From the NCBI GenBank assembly GCA_947496355.1, contig CANMCO010000009.1, positions 176,421 to 240,420 on the forward strand: 64,000 nt of DNA. Direction: 5' to 3'. This document shows, piece by piece, positions 46,010 through 53,106 of this stretch (position 1 is the first letter of the stretch; each line of letters begins with the position of its first letter). Both the position numbers and the translations under genes were made by a program. This DNA is from an uncultured Aquimarina sp. (GTDB lineage Bacteria; Bacteroidota; Bacteroidia; Flavobacteriales; Flavobacteriaceae). Below the pieces are notes generated by a model. It had not been told where the DNA came from and ran no database searches. It worked only from the letters and a program-made list of their open reading frames with translations.

Positions 46010-46016
46010 AAGTATA
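46010..46016 (+). promoter_or_regulatory. AAGTATA half-site
   Basis: Single copy of the half-site that forms the inverted pair at 46153-46172; another single copy is at 46112-46118. Confidence 0.35.
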
Positions 46017-46152
46017 ACTTCATATTAATTTTGCTTAGACTATAGGTATAGACTGCTGTAGGCTTAGTATTCATTTTTAATATGAATCAAAAATGATTAG
46101 TAAATTATATAAAGTATATTTATATATATATTAAAATAATTATCTTTATATT

Positions 46153-46172
46153 AAGTATATTTACGTATACTT
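46153..46172 (+). promoter_or_regulatory. Candidate HipB operator, AAGTATA-N6-TATACTT
   Basis: Perfect 7-bp inverted repeat with a 6-base spacer, 112 bases before the hipB ATG. HipB-type repressors bind short palindromes upstream of their own operon, so this and the next palindrome are the obvious candidates. Confidence 0.55.
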
Positions 46173-46211
46173 TGTTAGCTTTGTATCTAATTTCATTTTA
46201 ATAATTTAATG

Positions 46212-46225
46212 TATACTTTAGTATA
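46212..46225 (+). promoter_or_regulatory. Second operator candidate, TATACT-TT-AGTATA
   Basis: Perfect 6-bp inverted repeat with the same core sequence but opposite half-site order and a 2-base spacer, 59 bases before the hipB ATG. Confidence 0.45.
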
Positions 46226-46283
46226 TGTAAAATTTATTTAAGTTTAATAAAGTACATTTTTATATACATAAATATTAATTATT

Positions 46284-46616
46284 ATGGATTTAAATAGCTT
46301 TTCAGACGATCAAGTCCTTTTGGAGATTACTCAAAGAGTAAAGCAACAACGCCTTAATCTTAACATTACACAAGAAGAGCTCTCGAAACGGGCAGGAGTT
46401 CATGTGCAAACAATTAAGAATTTTGAATCCGGAAAACCAAGTACATTAATGACATTCATTCAAATACTAAGGGCGTTTGGAGATTTAAATGTTTTAAGTG
46501 CACTACTGCCTGATCCAGGTGTTAGTCCAATAGAACTTCTTAAATTAAAGGGAAAAGAACGGGAGAGAGCTTCAAGAAGTTCTTCAAAAAATCAAAACAA
46601 AGAGCCATTATGGTAG
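46284..46616 (+). CDS. hipB: HipB-like antitoxin, HTH regulator
   Basis: 110 residues. An XRE-type helix-turn-helix covers about 12-70: QRLNLNITQEELSKRAGVHV, then TIKNFESGKPSTLMTFIQIL. The C-terminal tail is Lys/Arg/Ser-rich (KGKERERASRSS), probably flexible. Its end overlaps the hipA start by 7 bases. It should bind DNA upstream of the operon and neutralise the HipA-like kinase. Confidence 0.88.
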   Translation: MDLNSFSDDQVLLEITQRVKQQRLNLNITQEELSKRAGVHVQTIKNFESGKPSTLMTFIQILRAFGDLNVLSALLPDPGVSPIELLKLKGKERERASRSSSKNQNKEPLW

Positions 46617-47896
46617 ATGTAATTAAGATTACACTTTGGGGTGAAGAATTAGGAGCATTAAGTTGGGATAATCAGAAGAACTTTGCGTCTTTTGAATTTT
46701 TTCCATCGTTTTTAAGCAAAAACCTGGATGTTTCTCCAATACATATGCCAATACATTCATCATCACGAAAAATTTATAGTTTTCCAAATTTGAATGAAGA
46801 TACATACAAAGGACTACCAGGAATGCTATCTGATGTATTACCAGATGATTTTGGTAATCGCCTTATCGATCAATGGTTAGTACTTAACAATATCCCTAAA
46901 TCTCAATTTACTCCCTTAGATCGTTTATGTTATATAGGTGTTAGAGGGATGGGGGCATTAGAGTTTCAACCAGCAAAAAATATCGGAAAGGCGCAAACCA
47001 CAAGTCTTGAGGTGGATAAACTTGCACAATTGGCAGAAAAAATCCTTAATACACGAGATAAGCTACAACTTAATCTTACAGATACAGAGCACCTTAATGA
47101 ATTGATCAAGGTAGGTACTTCAGCAGGTGGGCAGCGAGCCAAAGCAATAATAGCATATAATCCCATAACTAATGAGATAAGATCAGGGCAATCTAAAGCT
47201 CCTGAGGGGTTTGAACATTACATTTTTAAGTTTGATGGTGTAAATGATACTTCTCTTGGCGATCCCAGGGGATATGGTAGAATTGAATACGCATATTATC
47301 TAATGGCGATAGATTGTGGAATAGACATGGAAAATTCACTGCTATTCGAAGAGCATGATCGTGCACATTTTATGACTAAACGATTTGATCGCGGGATGAA
47401 TAACGAAAAGATTCATATGCAAACCCTCTGTTCTCTTGCACATTTTGATTATAAATCTCCTGGATCGTACTCCTACGAAGATGCGTTTAAAATAATGCGC
47501 CAGCTTAGATTACCACATACTGACGCTATACAATTATACAAAAGAATGCTGTTTAATATTATTTCACGTAATCAGGATGACCATACCAAGAATATCTCGT
47601 TTTTAATGAATAAGCAAGGTGTTTGGAAACTTTCTCCAGCCTACGATGTGACCTATTCCTATAATCCAACTGGGATTTGGACTAATATGCATCAAATGTC
47701 TGTAAATGGTAAAAGAAATGATTTCACTATGCTAGATCTTATAACCGTAGGAGAGAAGATAAGTTATAAAAACCATAAAGAAGCCATACAACAAGTAACC
47801 AATGTTATTACAAACTGGAATGATTATGCAAGTAAAGCGGGAATACCTGAGAAACAAGCCAATCAGTTAGCAAAAGCATTTAGACTTCATCTTTAA
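46610..47896 (+). CDS. hipA: HipA-like serine/threonine kinase toxin
   Basis: 428 residues. HipA_N region opens with LWGEELGALSWD; the core has GTSAGGQRAKAIIAYN (P-loop-like), HYIFKFDG (ATP lysine), then HFMTKRFDR and the catalytic SRNQDDHTKNISFLM with LSPAYDVTYSYN (metal Asp). All kinase residues look intact, so it is probably active. HipA of E. coli phosphorylates glutamyl-tRNA synthetase and halts growth; the target here is unknown. Translationally coupled to hipB. Confidence 0.93.
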   Translation: MVDVIKITLWGEELGALSWDNQKNFASFEFFPSFLSKNLDVSPIHMPIHSSSRKIYSFPNLNEDTYKGLPGMLSDVLPDDFGNRLIDQWLVLNNIPKSQFTPLDRLCYIGVRGMGALEFQPAKNIGKAQTTSLEVDKLAQLAEKILNTRDKLQLNLTDTEHLNELIKVGTSAGGQRAKAIIAYNPITNEIRSGQSKAPEGFEHYIFKFDGVNDTSLGDPRGYGRIEYAYYLMAIDCGIDMENSLLFEEHDRAHFMTKRFDRGMNNEKIHMQTLCSLAHFDYKSPGSYSYEDAFKIMRQLRLPHTDAIQLYKRMLFNIISRNQDDHTKNISFLMNKQGVWKLSPAYDVTYSYNPTGIWTNMHQMSVNGKRNDFTMLDLITVGEKISYKNHKEAIQQVTNVITNWNDYASKAGIPEKQANQLAKAFRLHL

Positions 47897-47922
47897 TTAT
47901 TTATGCTCTTAACAATTATTAA

Positions 47923-48753
47923 ATGAAAAAAGCGATATACTTCATGCTTCTAAGTGCTGTTTCCTTTACAGCAATGAACTTAATAGTAAAGTATTTATCC
48001 CATTTTGGAAGCGGACAATTAGTTTTTTTCAGGGCATTTGGCTCTTTGTTTTTTACAATGAGTTACCTTATGTGGCATAAAATCCCCATTCTTGGTAATC
48101 AGAAAAAACTACTGATCTATCGTGGATTAGCAGGTGTAACCTCTATGGGCTTATTTTTTATGTCAGTAAACTATTTACCTATTGGTTCTGCAGTATCATT
48201 GCGATATATATCACCAATTTTTGCTACAATTTTAGCCGTAATATTTCTTAGAGAACGTGTTAAACCAATACAATGGTTGTTTTTTCTAATGGCATTTGGT
48301 GGAGTATTGATGATTAAGGGATTCGACCCCAATATTGACTCTTTTGGATTGTTATTGGTTCTCGCTTCTGCACTTTTTAGTGGTGTAGTATATGTTTTAA
48401 TTAACAAGATAGGACAAAGAGATCATCCAGTAGTTATTGTAAATTACTTCATGTGGATATCTGTGACAGTGGGAGGATTATTATCGATATTTAATTGGAC
48501 AATGCCCGTGGGAATAGAATGGATACTATTACTAAGCCTTGGGGTTTTTGGATATTTTGGACAATTGTTTATGACTAAAGCTTTTCAGTCTCAAGCTACA
48601 AATAAAGTGGTGTCATTAAAATATGTAGAAGTAATTTTCACCATGGTAGCTGGGGTTTTCTGGTTTTCTGATTCTTACCCTGTCTTAAGTCTTCTAGGTA
48701 CATTATTAGTCATTACTGGATTAATTTTAAATATACTGTATCGTAGCAGGTAG
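47923..48753 (+). CDS. DMT superfamily (EamA) transporter
   Basis: 276 residues with ten hydrophobic segments in two EamA halves (about 1-130 and 140-276). Typical features are MNLIVKYLSHFGSGQLVFFRAFGSL and YLPIGSAVSLRYISPIFATILAVIFL. It probably exports a small metabolite. It starts 26 bases after hipA, so it may be read from the same transcript. Confidence 0.9.
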   Translation: MKKAIYFMLLSAVSFTAMNLIVKYLSHFGSGQLVFFRAFGSLFFTMSYLMWHKIPILGNQKKLLIYRGLAGVTSMGLFFMSVNYLPIGSAVSLRYISPIFATILAVIFLRERVKPIQWLFFLMAFGGVLMIKGFDPNIDSFGLLLVLASALFSGVVYVLINKIGQRDHPVVIVNYFMWISVTVGGLLSIFNWTMPVGIEWILLLSLGVFGYFGQLFMTKAFQSQATNKVVSLKYVEVIFTMVAGVFWFSDSYPVLSLLGTLLVITGLILNILYRSR

Positions 48754-48806
48754 CCATTCAGTATAAAAAGCTATAAAGAATCTTGGTTTTATCTATCTCA
48801 AAAAAA

Positions 48807-49058
48807 TTAAGAAAAGTCCTCTCTTAGATAATACATTATTTTGGCTTTGTCGCTAAAACTTTTGATTGTAATAATATCTCCTGTTAGCTTATTATAAATA
48901 ACCTCTGCGAATAAAAGGTCTATATAAAAAATACTATACTGAAAGTCTCGATTTTTATCATCTATTGTAAATAGATGGATACCACGATTCCAGATATCAC
49001 TATATTTAAGATCAAGTTGGCGAGCATTGAATTGTTGCTCAAGGGTAATTTTGTGCAT
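48807..49058 (-). CDS. 83-residue protein, unknown
   Basis: No signal peptide, no membrane segment. Predominantly beta/alpha in look: ITLEQQFNARQLDLKYSD, FQYSIFYIDLLFAEVIYNKL and a last helix-like FSDKAKIMYYLRED. I recognise no family. It lies 99 bases downstream of the FRG gene on the same strand and may be its partner, or may be a stand-alone gene. Confidence 0.55.
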   Translation of the reverse strand: MHKITLEQQFNARQLDLKYSDIWNRGIHLFTIDDKNRDFQYSIFYIDLLFAEVIYNKLTGDIITIKSFSDKAKIMYYLREDFS

Positions 49059-49157
49059 AAGTCATCAGTTTAAAAATGGGGAGCTTAAAACTACGGAAAA
49101 CCCGTAATTTTTCCAAATAAATTTTTATTAATAAGAAATACCAGTATGCCAATTCAC

Positions 49158-49826
49158 TCAATACATCTTTGTTTCCAACCATTTTAAATCTCTAGCAACA
49201 CCTTCTAATCCGGGATATAACAATCGTTGATTTACTCCGTATTTAAAAAGAGTTTTCTTGATAATCGACTTCAAATGCATAGGAATAACCACTTTTTTTA
49301 GCTTATCATGCTCAAAAGGAGTATCGGGCTCATGATGAACCGTAAATAATCCTGCTTGATTTTGGATTCTAGCAGAAATATATGGTGGGCGGTACTTATA
49401 AACCCTATCTAGCTTGTATGGACTTGTCTTATCTGGTGTTTGTATTGTAGAACATCCAGAGAGTATATATATAGCACTATCTATATTTGGATTTGATTCT
49501 ACAGCAAAATAAGTTGCCACAAGAGGGTTGTAGCTCCAGTCCAGTAATCTGGTTGGTAAACCATAGTGCTGCGCTACTGCAAGCCACTCTAACTCATTAT
49601 TAGGTTTATGTTCTAGATATGGGATAGATGATTCTTTAAATAATTTTATTAATCTGGCCTCTAAACGGTCAATTGGTTTTCCCATTGCAGACTCACAACG
49701 CCCCAGCGAAGTTATGAGATCGTATGATGTATTGGAAACACCACGATACACAAAGTTTTGCCCTGCTTTTTGACTTTCAAAAGCTTCTAATAACTCTTCA
49801 AATTTTTCTATCTCTAAAGTCTCCAT
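49158..49826 (-). CDS. FRG domain-containing protein
   Basis: 222 residues, almost wholly one FRG domain. The name-giving motif is FVYRGVSNTSYDLITSLGR (about 21-40); the central block WLAVAQHYGLPTRLLDWSYN followed by LVATYFAVE is the conserved core; VHHEPDTPFEH and KKVVIPMHLKSIIKKTLF complete it. FRG proteins are common in defence islands and mobile regions, with unknown biochemistry. It is 132 bases downstream of the TIR gene on the same strand. Confidence 0.9.
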   Translation of the reverse strand: METLEIEKFEELLEAFESQKAGQNFVYRGVSNTSYDLITSLGRCESAMGKPIDRLEARLIKLFKESSIPYLEHKPNNELEWLAVAQHYGLPTRLLDWSYNPLVATYFAVESNPNIDSAIYILSGCSTIQTPDKTSPYKLDRVYKYRPPYISARIQNQAGLFTVHHEPDTPFEHDKLKKVVIPMHLKSIIKKTLFKYGVNQRLLYPGLEGVARDLKWLETKMY

Positions 49827-49958
49827 AGAAAGTTTTTTTAAAGATATACTTTTTGAAGAATATGTGTATATAACACTACTTAAGTTTACATCAAATTCGG
49901 AAAAATCTCACATAATCATATAGTGTTTTAATAGGATCATGGTTTAGAACCCAGAAAA

Positions 49959-50927
49959 TTAAGAATACCAATCATCTCTATTATTATTACTATCTAAACC
50001 GCTATAAGGTGCTATTAATTTAATTGCTTCCCACTCAAAATTAGGCGCAAAAACATATTTAGCAGGGATAAAACGACCTATTTCTCTTAGAACTAACCTC
50101 ATTTTTAATTGAGGGTTTTGTAGTATCCAGTCTTGCATGTATGTAAATGGCTTTACATGATCTTTTAACAGAAAATATATCCTGTCATACACTTGTTGTA
50201 CAGTATCAGTTGCATGAATTTCTAAATAATGTGTTCCTGTAAATTCTGGAAAATTCACTTTTATAGGGATGCTATATGTACCATAACCTTTTGAATTGTC
50301 TTTTTCTCTATCACCTGACTTATAATCCATCAAATCAATAAATCTTTTATCAATATGTTGTTTCAAATCATTGATTAATGAATCAGTATTCGACTTCTTT
50401 TCTTCACTTTGTATTGGTTTATCATCCCAACTTTTACTAGATATACTAGAAACTGCTTTTTCCAAAATAGGTTTAGCCATTTCCTCATCAAATTGTATTT
50501 CAAATTTCTTTAATAGCTTATTGATAAATTGTTTTAATGCCTCATAATCCGCCAATTGGTAACATTGATACATAGCCAGGGGAAAACTAATTTGATCAAA
50601 ACCAATACCAACACATACAGGAATTACTTCGCAATCCTCATTTGCCTCACCTATACCGCTTTCATAATACAACCATTTCTTATCAATACTGTTTGGTGTT
50701 AATATTACCACTACTGCTTTACTTTTGTTTAGTTTCTCGATTATTTCATTCAACCAGATATTTCCAGGAAGCAACCCTCCTGAGGATGATTTATCTGAAG
50801 AAAACCATGGGTTTATTTGGCCTAATGATACTCTTGAGAGCGTATTTCCAATAATTTTTGCCAGATCTTGATCACCACTGTAATGGCTTATAAAAAAATT
50901 ATGTTGCATATTATGTTTTTTGAACAT
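49959..50927 (-). CDS. TIR-domain protein with unassigned C-terminal domain
   Basis: 322 residues (Met7 is an equally good start). The TIR domain (about 8-145) shows the first strand NFFISHYSGDQDLAK, then SKAVVVILTPNSI and WLYYESGIGEA; Glu89 of this segment is at the usual catalytic position of NAD-cleaving TIRs. A helical, charged linker (about 150-215) leads to a C-terminal domain (about 217-312) beginning YSIPIKVNFPEFTGTHYLEI and continuing with TVQQVYDRIYFLLKDHV, which I cannot assign. TIR proteins in bacteria often degrade NAD or make signal nucleotides in anti-phage defence. Confidence 0.85.
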   Translation of the reverse strand: MFKKHNMQHNFFISHYSGDQDLAKIIGNTLSRVSLGQINPWFSSDKSSSGGLLPGNIWLNEIIEKLNKSKAVVVILTPNSIDKKWLYYESGIGEANEDCEVIPVCVGIGFDQISFPLAMYQCYQLADYEALKQFINKLLKKFEIQFDEEMAKPILEKAVSSISSKSWDDKPIQSEEKKSNTDSLINDLKQHIDKRFIDLMDYKSGDREKDNSKGYGTYSIPIKVNFPEFTGTHYLEIHATDTVQQVYDRIYFLLKDHVKPFTYMQDWILQNPQLKMRLVLREIGRFIPAKYVFAPNFEWEAIKLIAPYSGLDSNNNRDDWYS

Positions 50928-50942
50928 TCTTAGATGAAAAAC

Positions 50943-50976
50943 AACCCCATATTCAGAAATTCCTGAACATGGGGTT
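50943..50976 (-). terminator. Terminator after the sugar dehydrogenase gene
   Basis: Arms 50943-50956 (AACCCCATATTCAG) and 50963-50976 pair with one mismatch around AAATTC; the minus strand then has a U-run. It ends 16 bases before the TIR start, so the TIR promoter must lie upstream of or within it. Confidence 0.75.
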
Positions 50977-51053
50977 TAACAAATTTATAAGTTTTTCTAA
51001 GTTACAAAAAACGAATATTGTATCAAAACAAGTCGCTTTGTTGTTTTTCTACA

Positions 51054-52190
51054 CTAAGGTTCAATTCGATTAATCTCTATAATGCGATGTGTATTACTCG
51101 TATCTCCGTAAGAATTTCCATTTGTAGCAATAAAAACGCGCCCGGCAGGAGAAATAGTTATATCACGTAAACGACCAAAAGTACCATCAAAAAATATTTC
51201 TTCATTTGTGATAGCAGTGCCATCATTATTAAGGGTTAGCGCGATTAATCTTTGATCCTTTAAAACGGTCATGATCAGCTTATTGGTCCATTGCGGAATT
51301 CGATCACTTGTATAGTACACCAAATCAGATGGGGCAATCGTGGGAGTCCAGTTAAAAATAGATTCTACAACACTCGTACTTGCAGCAAATGCTTCTTCAT
51401 TTGGAGTATCTATGACACCTCTTACTTCTGGCCAACCATAGTTTTCGCCAGCTACTATACGATTTATTTCATCATCAGAACTTGGTCCGTGCTCAGAACT
51501 ATATAAATTTCCATTAGGGTGTAGTGTAAGTCCTTGCGGGTTTCTATGCCCATAGCTGTATATATAACTTCCTGTTATAGGGTTATCATTAGGAATACTA
51601 CCATCTAAGTTTAGTCTAAGAATTTTACCTCCAAGAGAACTTGTGTCTTGTGATAGGTTTGTGTTTCCAGCATCACCAGTACTCATAAAAAGATGCAAAT
51701 CTGGTGTGATAATAAGACGAGAGCCATTATGAACAGAGTTTGCAGGAATATTATCAATTAGAGTTGTTTCATTTGATAATGTACTATTTTCATAGGTGAA
51801 TCTAACTAACCGTTCTAGTAACCCACTGGCTCCATCATAGGTGTATACGACATATACGAAAGGATTTGTATCAAAATCTGGGTGAAGTACCATACCAAGC
51901 AATCCACTTTCCTGTACTTGTGCAACGGCATTAATTGTTAAAACATCAAATTGCTCACCAGTATCGGGGTTTATTCTACTTATTTTTCCATTACGTTCTG
52001 CGACCCATAAAAAATCATCTGGTCCCCAAATCAATTCCCAAGGAACGCTGAGTGTACTAATTAATGTTGTTGTGGCATCAACGGGGTTGGGATTTGGGTC
52101 TGGATCAGGAGTATTATCATCGCTATCAGAACAATAAAAGAACACTAGTGAAACTAATGCTATACTTACTAATCTTGTTATTCTTTCCAT
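51054..52190 (-). CDS. PQQ-dependent sugar dehydrogenase-family lipoprotein
   Basis: 378 residues. Lipoprotein signal ends in LVFFYC (Cys20), then an Asp/Pro/Asn linker. The GSDH beta-propeller has LSVPWELIWGPDDFLWVAER, GLLGMVLHPDF, HNGSRLIITPDLHLFMSTGD, HRNPQGLTLHPNGNLYSSEHGP and EINRIVAGENYGWPEV. It should oxidise an aldose or sorbosone-type sugar outside the cytoplasm using PQQ. No PQQ synthesis genes are in the window. Confidence 0.93.
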   Translation of the reverse strand: MERITRLVSIALVSLVFFYCSDSDDNTPDPDPNPNPVDATTTLISTLSVPWELIWGPDDFLWVAERNGKISRINPDTGEQFDVLTINAVAQVQESGLLGMVLHPDFDTNPFVYVVYTYDGASGLLERLVRFTYENSTLSNETTLIDNIPANSVHNGSRLIITPDLHLFMSTGDAGNTNLSQDTSSLGGKILRLNLDGSIPNDNPITGSYIYSYGHRNPQGLTLHPNGNLYSSEHGPSSDDEINRIVAGENYGWPEVRGVIDTPNEEAFAASTSVVESIFNWTPTIAPSDLVYYTSDRIPQWTNKLIMTVLKDQRLIALTLNNDGTAITNEEIFFDGTFGRLRDITISPAGRVFIATNGNSYGDTSNTHRIIEINRIEP

Positions 52191-52352
52191 ATTTTATGCT
52201 TTTTAGTTCATAAAGTCTTATGAATTAATAACCCTTAGTTTTAAAATTTATTTTGTTTCAAGTAATGAAATAGAAAAATCAGAACACCACAAATTGATAT
52301 ATTTCGTCAAATTCAGGCATATATCTACAACATAAATTCAGTTTAGATATTT

Positions 52353-53087
52353 TCATTTTCCTTCTAAAGCTTTTTTTATCATTGCTTTAATTTTTGGATT
52401 CCCACTTCGTTTTGCATTTTGCCAGACTGTTTTACCGTCCTCATCCTTAAGTTCTAATGGTGTATTATATGTTAACGCTAACTCTACCATTTCAGGATTT
52501 TTAGTCTTAATAGCTTCATGAATAATACACTCCCCATCTCTTCCTACAACAGTTACATTAGCTCCATTGTCAAAATAATATTTGGCTACTTCATAATTTT
52601 TGGCATGTAATGCAGCAAATAGTGGTGTTCCTTTGTCATCTGGAGTAGCTTCCATATCTGCACCATATTTTAACAGTAGTTTTATTAGTTTTAATGAGCC
52701 TCCTTGTGATGCAAATCTTATTGGTTGTTGATTTCTTGAAGCACTAGATTTCCAATTAACATCGACTCCCTCTTCCAAAAGTATGTTTACACTTTCGTAT
52801 GAGTTAGCTATACAGCCAACCATTACTGGGTGCATACCTTGTTTATTCAAAAAATTTATATCTGCACCATTATCTATAAGCATATTGAGTGCTATCGTAT
52901 CATTTTTATAAACTGCCATCCATAGAGGTGACAATCCTCGTTCATTATATTGCTCTGTGGATTCTCCTTTTTCTAATAAGTTTATTAATAATTCATAATT
53001 TTTACTTTCAAGTGCCGAGAAGATCTCTTGTCCATAGTTGTCATAGGTCCAAAACACTATGAGAAACACTAATACTATCCTTTTCAT
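52353..53087 (-). CDS. Exported ankyrin-repeat protein
   Basis: About 244 residues from the second Met (MKRIVLVFLIVFWTYDNYGQ, a signal peptide). Six to seven ankyrin repeats cover about 25-240, for example GLSPLWMAVYKNDTIALNML, GMHPVMVGCIANSYESVNIL and DGECIIHEAIKTKNPEMVEL. It should bind protein partners in the periplasm. It starts 7 to 19 bases after the pullulanase gene stop and is probably co-transcribed with it. Confidence 0.88.
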   Translation of the reverse strand: MKRIVLVFLIVFWTYDNYGQEIFSALESKNYELLINLLEKGESTEQYNERGLSPLWMAVYKNDTIALNMLIDNGADINFLNKQGMHPVMVGCIANSYESVNILLEEGVDVNWKSSASRNQQPIRFASQGGSLKLIKLLLKYGADMEATPDDKGTPLFAALHAKNYEVAKYYFDNGANVTVVGRDGECIIHEAIKTKNPEMVELALTYNTPLELKDEDGKTVWQNAKRSGNPKIKAMIKKALEGK

Positions 53088-53106
53088 ATATATATTCAAT
53101 ATAGAA

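Larger units (their letters stand above)
45826..46283. other. Very AT-rich non-coding region upstream of hipBA
   Basis: 458 bases with no gene on either strand. It is markedly richer in A/T than the flanks and carries several AAGTATA or TATACTT half-sites, some in inverted pairs (listed separately). It holds the promoters of hipB and of the leftward gene ending the signal-peptide start at 45825. Confidence 0.6.

Noticed and set aside
49092..49106. Terminator after the FRG gene
   Set aside because: The stem is only 5 bp (TACGG/CCGTA), too weak to call.
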